5,391 nt of DNA from NCBI GenBank assembly GCA_041191145.1, contig JBEEPK010000101.1, positions 1-5,391 of the forward strand, in the 5' to 3' direction. This document shows positions 1-5,306 of the stretch, piece after piece (the stretch's first letter is position 1; each line of letters opens with the position of its first letter). Both the position numbers and the translations under genes were made by a program. The notes under the pieces were generated by a model. The model searched no databases. It was not told the DNA's origin and saw only the letters and a list, made by a program, of their open reading frames with translations. This DNA comes from UBA961 sp041191145 (lineage in GTDB: Bacteria; Bacteroidota; Ignavibacteria; Kapaibacteriales; UBA961).

Positions 1-569
1 TTGAATTCATCCAGATATACCTTCATGATTTTATTGACATAGTCAATTCTCATGATATGGACTGTTCCATCTTCCAATTGAGGAATATTTCTTGATGTAC
101 CCAATGTGATTGCATGATCAGCACTATTCGCATTTTTTCCTCGCGTTTGAATGCCGATATGATTATCATTTGGATCGCGATATTCGGAATTGGGATAAGT
201 ATCGAATTCTATCGCAAGACTATTCGGTATTCCCGCATAACCGATTCCTCCTCCATAAATCCCAATAGCATCGCTCTTCTGATTTTGAATCACGAATGCA
301 ATACCATCAGCTCCGGAATTACCTGGTTGAGTTATCTGAAAACCGATTTGAATAGAAAAATCTTGTGCGACATTGCGCTTTTCTTTCAGCCAAATCCCGC
401 CGCCCTGATTGAATGTCGCATCCGTAAGCCGAATTCTCTTATTGAATAGTTTGGCTTTCCCAACAAAGTGAAACATCGATGCATCAGTGAATTCACTGAT
501 GTATAAATCACCTTGGGCAAATGTAACTATGGGTATTACACACAAGAAAATCAGTATTCGAATTATCAT
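1..569 (-). CDS. Secreted L-type (legume-like) lectin domain protein, 5' part only
   Basis: An open frame reads leftwards from ATG 569-567 and leaves the window without a stop; 189 codons are visible. Residues 1-18 form a signal peptide (hydrophobic 2-17, likely cut after TFA, before QG), so the product is exported. The rest reads as a legume-type lectin beta-sandwich. GADGIAFVIQ (86-95) matches the loop that carries the sugar-binding Asp (D88). IEFDTYPN (120-127) and DPNDNHIGI (132-140) form the Ca/Mn site: E121, D123, Y125, N127, D132 and H137 have the same spacing as E8, D10, Y12, N14, D19 and H24 of concanavalin A. Carbohydrate binding is inferred from this. Bacterial proteins with this domain are often large, with further domains after the lectin; that part lies outside the window. 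The gene lies 64 bp downstream of a lipoprotein gene on the same strand and is probably co-transcribed. There is only a weak purine tract (AGAGA) before the ATG. Confidence 0.85.
   Translation of the reverse strand, partial: MIIRILIFLCVIPIVTFAQGDLYISEFTDASMFHFVGKAKLFNKRIRLTDATFNQGGGIWLKEKRNVAQDFSIQIGFQITQPGNSGADGIAFVIQNQKSDAIGIYGGGIGYAGIPNSLAIEFDTYPNSEYRDPNDNHIGIQTRGKNANSADHAITLGTSRNIPQLEDGTVHIMRIDYVNKIMKVYLDEF
482..501. repeat. Perfect 20-bp palindrome inside the lectin gene
   Basis: CATCAGTGAA is followed directly by its exact reverse complement, centred on GAATTC. On the minus strand it encodes residues I24 to D29 of the lectin, just after the signal peptide. As RNA it would form a loopless dyad; as DNA it would suit a dimeric binding protein. 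It may also be a chance product of codons. Confidence 0.5.
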
Positions 570-593
570 TCCAATCTCTGAATGTTATTTCAA

Positions 594-618
594 TAATTCG
601 TGCTCAAAATACGAATCA
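594..618 (-). repeat. Small inverted repeat between the lipoprotein and lectin genes
   Basis: In the 64-bp gap, the arms TAATTCGT and ACGAATCA flank a 9-nt loop. On the minus-strand transcript this is an 8-bp stem with one G-U pair. No U-run follows it, so it does not look like a Rho-independent terminator; at most it is an intercistronic RNA stem. In AT-rich sequence it may be chance. Confidence 0.25.
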
Positions 619-633
619 ATACCAATTCCCCCT

Positions 634-1251
634 CTATTTGAATTCCTTTTCAATGATGGTGATTCTTCCGGGATATGACATTGTCCCAAGGAATGTCTTA
701 ACCATTGGTTTTGCATCAAGTTTCACGGATACAGTGGATTCACCAGGATTTGCCAAAGCAAATGCCAATTTCGCCATTCCGGCATATCCTCTATCCTCAA
801 AGAATGAGAATAGTTCCAATTGGGTAGAAATTGGAATAGTGATTGTTGATCCACCGGCAGGTATAGAAATCGGGCCATTCACAATACCCTCAATTGTTGG
901 AACATCATCAATCAATAATCTCCACTCCAAAGATTGTAAAGTTGCAATTGAATTATTCGTGACGGCATTCTCATTTGCATCATTCGGATTACGCGCTTCG
1001 AGATGTACGGTTAGTGATAGTGGAAGGGATTTACCTGCCACTTTACTTGCAAGTGAAATCGTTTCACCAACGGAAAAGTCCGTGACCTTTTTCTTATTCA
1101 ATACAGATACACCACCAATGTTCACAGATGAGATTGACCCAATGCGAAATTCCACATTTCGCATGGAACTCAAATCTTTAAGGAAAGAACAACCCTGAAA
1201 CATGCCAAAGGACATCACGAATATCATCATGATGAGATATTGTCTTTTCAT
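634..1251 (-). CDS. LEA type 2 (WHy domain) family lipoprotein
   Basis: A 205-residue protein. The N-terminus is a lipoprotein-like signal: basic MKRQ, a hydrophobic stretch 5-18, then FQGC with the acylatable cysteine at C21. The lipobox is not classical (F and Q at -3 and -2), but looser lipoboxes are known in Bacteroidota-type bacteria. The mature part is beta-rich, with a segment of alternating hydrophobic residues leading to EARNPND (85-91). That NPN turn, followed by the VNGPISIPAGGSTITIP region (124-140), is typical of the WHy/LEA-14 fold. These proteins are thought to be peripheral envelope or stress proteins; no enzymatic role is known and no catalytic motif is visible. The start is well supported: AAGAGG at 1265-1260 lies 8 nt before the ATG. 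It diverges from the glycosyltransferase gene and is probably first in a transcript that continues into the lectin gene. Confidence 0.75.
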   Translation of the reverse strand: MKRQYLIMMIFVMSFGMFQGCSFLKDLSSMRNVEFRIGSISSVNIGGVSVLNKKKVTDFSVGETISLASKVAGKSLPLSLTVHLEARNPNDANENAVTNNSIATLQSLEWRLLIDDVPTIEGIVNGPISIPAGGSTITIPISTQLELFSFFEDRGYAGMAKLAFALANPGESTVSVKLDAKPMVKTFLGTMSYPGRITIIEKEFK

Positions 1252-1259
1252 GAATATTA

Positions 1260-1265
1260 CCTCTT
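1260..1265 (-). promoter_or_regulatory. Shine-Dalgarno of the WHy lipoprotein gene
   Basis: AAGAGG on the minus strand, 8 nt before ATG 1251-1249. It fixes that start and shows that this genome uses Shine-Dalgarno sites for at least some genes. Confidence 0.6.
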
Positions 1266-1301
1266 GTTTATAATGCCATGATTAATAACTCTTAATATAC
1301 T

Positions 1302-1340
1302 TGATTCCCATGAAATCATTTGATTGCATCTATTAATGCA
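1302..1340. promoter_or_regulatory. Divergent intergenic region with two operator-like dyads
   Basis: The 121-bp gap 1252-1372 separates two divergent genes. It contains TGATT-N7-AATCA (1302-1318) and TGCAT-N6-ATGCA (1325-1340), plus a TTAATA direct repeat with 10-bp period (1282-1287 and 1292-1297). The second dyad lies almost exactly in the spacer of the plus-strand promoter. Short dyads are common in AT-rich DNA, so a regulator-binding role is only a suggestion. I found no convincing -35/-10 pair for the minus-strand gene; TATATT (minus strand, 1299-1294) is a possible -10 without a good -35. Confidence 0.25.
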
Positions 1341-1348
1341 CATATAGT
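1320..1348 (+). promoter_or_regulatory. Sigma70-like promoter for the glycosyltransferase gene
   Basis: TTGATT (1320-1325) and TATAGT (1343-1348) are separated by exactly 17 bp, matching the -35/-10 consensus at 4 of 6 and 5 of 6 positions. Transcription would start near 1355, about 18 nt before the ATG, giving a very short leader without a Shine-Dalgarno. If the host uses a Bacteroidota-type sigma factor (TTTG at -33, TAnnTTTG at -7), this consensus match could be coincidental. Confidence 0.45.
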
Positions 1349-1372
1349 AAATCCACATTCTATTGCGAACAC

Positions 1373-2542
1373 ATGGATCATTCAATACTCATATTGTCAA
1401 TCTTGACAAGTATCGCATTACTCATTCTATTATTCAATACAGTTCGTAATGCAATCATCTTCAATCATGTGCAAGGCATTGACACTGAAATTGATGAGAA
1501 TCCACTAGTGAGTGTACTTGTTCCTGCTAGAAATGAGGAAGACATCATCGAGGAATGCATTCGTTCTCTGTGCAATCAGACCTATTCAAACTATGAAGTG
1601 ATTGTTTTGAATGATCATTCAACAGATGCTACAGGTGAAATCCTTGCAAAACTGACTTCGGAATATCCGCAATTAACAATCATGGAAGGCGGTATTCTAC
1701 CTTCACATTGGATTGGCAAACCTCATGCATGTCATCAATTGGCAATAAAGGCCAAAGGTGAATATTTGTTATTCACTGATGCAGATACGATTCATGATTC
1801 ACGAAGCATTACTTCTTTAGTTCATTTTGCTAAGAAGAATCAGATAGATATGCTGAGTGCGGTACCTAAGCAACAATTGCATTTATTCTGGGAGCATATT
1901 GCAGTACCTTTCATCCACACTTTATATCTCACCTATCTACCTCATGATTTGATCATGAAGAATCCCAATCCGCAATTTGCTGCAGCAAATGGACAGGCCT
2001 TATTGTTCAAGAGAGAATCCTATCAAGCAATTGGAGGTCACACGGCAGTTGCAAACAGCATAGCAGAAGACATTGATTTGGCGATTCGAATGAAGACTTA
2101 TGGAAAGAAACTTTGTCATGCATCGGCCGGTGAAATCATTGCATGTAGAATGTATCGTACTTCGCAAGATGTATTCACAGGATTTTCAAAAAATGCATTT
2201 GCCACGATGCATTTTGACATACATAAACTTCTCTTCTTTGTCTCACACCTTTTCATCACCTATGTCTTTCCATTCATCACATTGATATTTGGAATCATCA
2301 TTCATGAACCAATAATCTCCATCTTCAGTGGATTATCCATCGTGCTTGGAATGTCACTTCGATCAATCATTGCAATGTATTTCGGCTATCCATTATGGCA
2401 TGCATTTCTACATGCTCTCACTGCATCAACCTTCATTGTATTTGCAATCAATTCAGCGATATGGTGCTTAAAAAAGGATGGTACTGTTTGGAAAGGAAGA
2501 CGCTATACTCTATCTAAAAAATCTAGTGCACTTGTTTCATAA
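1373..2542 (+). CDS. Membrane glycosyltransferase, family 2 (CrtQ/HpnB-like)
   Basis: A 389-residue GT-A fold glycosyltransferase. An N-terminal membrane helix (about 5-25) precedes the catalytic domain. VSVLVPARNEE (46-56) and NDHSTD (80-85) form the nucleotide-sugar site, TDADT (135-139) is the metal-binding DxD, and AEDIDLAIR (231-239) supplies the likely catalytic Asp/Glu pair. Three hydrophobic C-terminal segments follow (about 285-310, 313-336, 340-364), then the basic tail WKGRRY (373-378). The layout and the segment LPSHWIGKPHACHQ (109-122) resemble the carotenoid (CrtQ) and hopanoid-associated (HpnB) glycosyltransferases, so a lipid or carotenoid acceptor at the cytoplasmic membrane is a reasonable inference; the actual sugar and acceptor cannot be read from sequence. 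There is no Shine-Dalgarno before ATG 1373, but the membrane helix supports this start. It is followed 14 bp later by a small membrane protein gene. Confidence 0.85.
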   Translation: MDHSILILSILTSIALLILLFNTVRNAIIFNHVQGIDTEIDENPLVSVLVPARNEEDIIEECIRSLCNQTYSNYEVIVLNDHSTDATGEILAKLTSEYPQLTIMEGGILPSHWIGKPHACHQLAIKAKGEYLLFTDADTIHDSRSITSLVHFAKKNQIDMLSAVPKQQLHLFWEHIAVPFIHTLYLTYLPHDLIMKNPNPQFAAANGQALLFKRESYQAIGGHTAVANSIAEDIDLAIRMKTYGKKLCHASAGEIIACRMYRTSQDVFTGFSKNAFATMHFDIHKLLFFVSHLFITYVFPFITLIFGIIIHEPIISIFSGLSIVLGMSLRSIIAMYFGYPLWHAFLHALTASTFIVFAINSAIWCLKKDGTVWKGRRYTLSKKSSALVS

Positions 2543-2556
2543 TATTGTCTAATTCA

Positions 2557-2799
2557 ATGAAAGCAATTCCCTTTTATCTACACTGCTTATTGTGGTTGTC
2601 ATTTTTGATTTTGGGCATTGTCGAACTAGCCCAATCGCAAATCATCATGTCCGCCGGCGCATTTGCCATGGGCTTGGCATTCTATCGATTTTGTCAATTA
2701 CATATCCCTGATTTCAAAACATATCGTTTGCGATTCATTCTTCAGACCCAAATCTTTTTCTCCGGCATGCTTTGGATCATCGCATTATATATTCTTTGA
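2557..2799 (+). CDS. Small hydrophobic membrane protein, unknown function
   Basis: An 80-residue protein from ATG 2557; an in-frame TTG at 2545 would add four residues (MSNS), but neither start has a Shine-Dalgarno. I prefer the ATG because the extra residues add nothing recognisable. Three hydrophobic segments (about 5-25, 28-46 and 60-80) are separated by the polar stretch HIPDFKTYRLR, so it probably crosses the membrane three times. I do not recognise the family. It begins 14 bp after the glycosyltransferase stop and is likely translated from the same mRNA, so it may be a membrane partner or an accessory to the same lipid or pigment pathway; this rests on position alone. It ends 3 bp before the stop of the convergent gene. 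No other gene overlaps it, so it is not a shadow frame, although an ORF this short could still be non-coding. Confidence 0.6.
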   Translation: MKAIPFYLHCLLWLSFLILGIVELAQSQIIMSAGAFAMGLAFYRFCQLHIPDFKTYRLRFILQTQIFFSGMLWIIALYIL

Positions 2800-2802
2800 G
2801 TA

Positions 2803-3762
2803 TTACTCTTTGCTCAATGCCTTTTCTATGCGATTGAACAGAGCAGGTTTTTGTTTTCTTTCTTCTTCGGTGAAGAGAATAATGATGTCTTTTACGCCCT
2901 TGATATCGGCGGAGCGAAGAATATCATAATAGGTGGATTCTTTTAGTGGGAATATATCACCGAATTGTGTTGAGACATGGCCGGACATTTTCATCGCATG
3001 TGGAAGTCTTCTACTGAACAGTTCAAATTCCTCATGTGTACCACATAGATGCAATTGCGCTTTGGGTGAATAATGGCGATACTTCATTCCGGGTGATTGC
3101 ACTGCATGCTCATGCTTTTGCACGATTACCACCGGTCTACCCAATACCTTTTCAATCTCTTCAGCTGAAATTATGCCGGGTCTCAATATCATTGGTGTCG
3201 GTGTTAATCTTACCACTGTGGATTCAATTCCCACTGTGCATTGACCACCATCGAGTACAGCATCTATCTTTCCATCCAAGTCTTCGAGTACATGATATAC
3301 ATTCGTTGGACTTGGCCTGCCCGAAACATTCGCTGATGGAGCGCAGAGCGGACCACTCATCGACAGCAATGAGAGAGCAATCGGATGATTCGGCATACGA
3401 ACCGCGATTGTGTCGAGTCCTCCCGTGGCTTCTTTTGGAACTGTTGATTTTGCCGGCAACACAATGGTGAGTGGTCCTGGGAAAAATACCTCTGCTAGTT
3501 TTCGTGCATCATCTGACACTTCATCGGACAATAATTCCAATTCATCGATTGAAGAAATATGCGCAATAAGTGGATTATCTGACGGCCTACCCTTCGCTTC
3601 AAATACTTTTCGCAATGCCTCAGGATTGAAAGCAGAGGCTCCCAGACCATAAACAGTCTCGGTTGGAAATGCGACGAGTTTTCCCTGCTTCAAAAGCATG
3701 GCTGCAAGCTCGATGTCCTGCATCGTATTCCCAAATAAACGAAGGGTATGTTGCTCACTCAT
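2803..3762 (-). CDS. sua5: L-threonylcarbamoyladenylate synthase, Sua5 type (TsaC2/YwlC)
   Basis: A 319-residue cytoplasmic enzyme that makes threonylcarbamoyl-AMP from threonine, bicarbonate and ATP, the first step of the t6A37 modification of tRNAs that read ANN codons; the TsaBD(E) complex then transfers the group. The YrdC domain covers about 15-205: FPTETVYGLG (32-41), the KxR motif in KGRPSDNPL (58-66), FPGPLT (94-99), and the SxN motif in APSANVSGRPSPTN (141-154), all intact. The linker SPGMKYRHYSP (223-233), which closes over the active site, leads into a C-terminal Sua5 domain (about 235-319, ending ALFNRIEKAL). The full length sets it apart from the shorter TsaC. The start is firm: AAGGAT lies 8 nt before the ATG and overlaps the stop of the upstream peptidase gene, which points to co-transcription. 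The gene is probably essential and vertically inherited. Confidence 0.95.
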   Translation of the reverse strand: MSEQHTLRLFGNTMQDIELAAMLLKQGKLVAFPTETVYGLGASAFNPEALRKVFEAKGRPSDNPLIAHISSIDELELLSDEVSDDARKLAEVFFPGPLTIVLPAKSTVPKEATGGLDTIAVRMPNHPIALSLLSMSGPLCAPSANVSGRPSPTNVYHVLEDLDGKIDAVLDGGQCTVGIESTVVRLTPTPMILRPGIISAEEIEKVLGRPVVIVQKHEHAVQSPGMKYRHYSPKAQLHLCGTHEEFELFSRRLPHAMKMSGHVSTQFGDIFPLKESTYYDILRSADIKGVKDIIILFTEEERKQKPALFNRIEKALSKE

Positions 3763-3770
3763 GAATATGC

Positions 3771-3776
3771 ATCCTT
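3771..3776 (-). promoter_or_regulatory. Shine-Dalgarno of sua5, overlapping the upstream stop codon
   Basis: AAGGAT on the minus strand, 8 nt before ATG 3762-3760. Its first two bases are the last two bases of the TAA (3777-3775) that ends the S10 peptidase gene, so ribosomes that finish the peptidase can re-initiate on sua5. Confidence 0.65.
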
Positions 3777-5295
3777 ATTCGGATAAAGTGGTTCCATAGA
3801 ATTGCTCAACATCTTTCGTGAATTGCTTGAGCGATTCTTTCTCGATATACATCATATGACCCGAACGATAATACTTCATCGAGATATTATTGCGAAGTGA
3901 TAATTCCAATGGCAAATGATTCATTGTATATTCAGCGGCAAAAAATGGAGTTGCCAAATCATACCAACCATTTGCGACATATACTTTCAGGAATTTGTTT
4001 TTTGTCATCGCTTTTCTGAGTGCCTCGCCGACATATGGAAATCCTCTTTCCGCGCTTCCCCAATTCCAAGGTTGCACTTTTCCGGTTAGAATTTCATATG
4101 GCAAATCACTTTCAAAACCAAGAGTTGAGCGAAGATAATGATTCACGGTTGAAGTGAAGGGTGCATAGATCACTGCATTATAGCTTGGATCATACTCAAA
4201 GTTTTCGCCCGCATTATCACGATCTATTCCGGTGAATCGACTATCCAATCTACCTACTGTTTTACCTTCATCACGAAGCAATTCTTTGGTGAATCGAAAA
4301 ATGTCCGGTCTATTATTTGTTGAAGCAATGAATTCTTTTGACAATCCTGTATATCTACTCAATTTCTCCGTAATTGCTGTATGTTCTGCAGCGCTTGCTA
4401 CATGTCCTTTTGCGAGATACACTAAGTATTCATTCAATGCCCATGATCGTATTTCTTCCAATGATTTCTCTTGATTTGCTCTGAGCGATTCATCCAATTT
4501 TCCATGATACATTGCGGTGGCGGCATAGGTGGGAAGGAAGAGAGCACAAGGCAAATCATTTGCAGGACTAAATCGCAATGTCTGGAAATCGAGTACCATT
4601 GAAATCAGCAAAATGCCATTCACATACATGCCATATCTATCAGCCAAATGATCTGATAGATATGCGGCTCTCGTTGTACCATAACTTTCCCCCGCAAGGA
4701 ATTTCGGTGAAAGCCAGCGCTTATTTTGTGTTGTGTATAATCTGATGAATGTACCTACTGAAGTAACATCTTCATCCAATCCATGAAATTGCTCCTTCTT
4801 TTCATCTTTGGCAGGTCTGCTATATCCTGTTCCTACAGGATCGATGAACACGAGATCGGTAAATTCCAGCCATGAATATTCATTATCGACCATATTTCCT
4901 GGTGGTTTCGGCATATCACCTTTATCTGTCAGTACAACTCTTTTCGGTCCGAGAGCGCCCATGTGAAGCCATACAGAAGATGAGCCCGGACCTCCATTGA
5001 AGGCAAATGTGATTGGTCTTTTTTCCGATTGCAAATCTGTACGCACATAAGCGACATAAAACATGGTTGCTTTTACGGCACCATTATCATCGGTGATATT
5101 CATGAATCCCGTCGTTGCGGTATAGGGAATTGATTTTCCTTTGATGGTCACAGTGCCTTTCGTAATGCTTGGCGCTTGTGAAAATTCCTGAGTGGGTGTT
5201 TTTTCAGGAGTCGTTTTTTTATCGTCTTTTGCTTCTGCGTCTGACATACACATCAATCCCATAACAATGAATAATCCGAGTAAGCGAAGGATCAT
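3775..5295 (-). CDS. Exported S10 family serine carboxypeptidase-like protein
   Basis: A 506-residue alpha/beta-hydrolase peptidase expected to remove C-terminal residues from peptides outside the cytoplasm. A signal peptide (1-22, cut near DAEA) precedes a Lys/Thr/Pro-rich linker (23-38). FNGGPGSSSVW (99-109) provides the oxyanion hole and the Asn (N100) that holds the substrate carboxylate. The catalytic triad is visible: S204 in GESYG, D446 in NGWYDLATP, H480 in SGHMMY. E203 matches carboxypeptidase Y E145. The Glu that follows in yeast carboxypeptidase Y (E65) is Ala here (A114 in GALGP), and apart from C16 in the signal the only cysteine is C250, so the disulfides of the eukaryotic enzymes are absent. 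The length is normal for the bacterial branch. AAGAGGA lies 4 nt before the ATG and overlaps the upstream stop; sua5 follows 12 bp downstream. Acylpeptide or ester substrates are also possible for this branch. Confidence 0.9.
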   Translation of the reverse strand: MILRLLGLFIVMGLMCMSDAEAKDDKKTTPEKTPTQEFSQAPSITKGTVTIKGKSIPYTATTGFMNITDDNGAVKATMFYVAYVRTDLQSEKRPITFAFNGGPGSSSVWLHMGALGPKRVVLTDKGDMPKPPGNMVDNEYSWLEFTDLVFIDPVGTGYSRPAKDEKKEQFHGLDEDVTSVGTFIRLYTTQNKRWLSPKFLAGESYGTTRAAYLSDHLADRYGMYVNGILLISMVLDFQTLRFSPANDLPCALFLPTYAATAMYHGKLDESLRANQEKSLEEIRSWALNEYLVYLAKGHVASAAEHTAITEKLSRYTGLSKEFIASTNNRPDIFRFTKELLRDEGKTVGRLDSRFTGIDRDNAGENFEYDPSYNAVIYAPFTSTVNHYLRSTLGFESDLPYEILTGKVQPWNWGSAERGFPYVGEALRKAMTKNKFLKVYVANGWYDLATPFFAAEYTMNHLPLELSLRNNISMKYYRSGHMMYIEKESLKQFTKDVEQFYGTTLSE

Positions 5296-5299
5296 GATA

Positions 5300-5306
5300 T
5301 CCTCTT
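5300..5306 (-). promoter_or_regulatory. Shine-Dalgarno of the S10 peptidase gene, overlapping the upstream stop codon
   Basis: AAGAGGA on the minus strand, 4 nt before ATG 5295-5293. It overlaps the TAA (5307-5305) of the preceding membrane protein gene, the same arrangement as at the peptidase/sua5 junction. Confidence 0.6.

Noticed and set aside
1..660. Five GAATTC sites within 660 bp, with only one more in the rest of the window
   Set aside because: Two are in-frame Glu-Phe codons of the lectin and the others fall in common AT-rich codon pairs. A cluster of restriction sites in one gene is weak evidence for anything, though it argues mildly against an EcoRI-type system in the host.
114..678. 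Plus-strand open frames at 114-449 and 487-678
   Set aside because: They are antisense to the lectin gene and the end of the lipoprotein gene; the minus-strand reading gives a clear lectin domain, while these give nothing recognisable.
638..1198. Long plus-strand open frame (186 codons) opposite the WHy lipoprotein gene
   Set aside because: It lies entirely antisense to a gene with a signal peptide, a good Shine-Dalgarno and a recognisable domain. Its own translation shows no domain and has no ribosome-binding site.
2848..2880. T-rich stretch followed by a TCTTC-TTCGGT-GAAGA hairpin on the plus strand as a terminator
   Set aside because: The stem is short, the T-run lies on the wrong side for the plus strand, and the sequence encodes the conserved-looking tail of Sua5 (LFTEEERK).
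2100..2929. Out-of-frame plus-strand open frames at 2100-2285 and 2663-2929
   Set aside because: The first is inside the glycosyltransferase in another frame; the second overlaps the small membrane protein and runs antisense into sua5. Neither has protein-like features.
3036..4474. Plus-strand open frames at 3036-3470, 3410-3652 and 4232-4474
   Set aside because: They are antisense to sua5 and the S10 peptidase, both certain genes with intact motifs.
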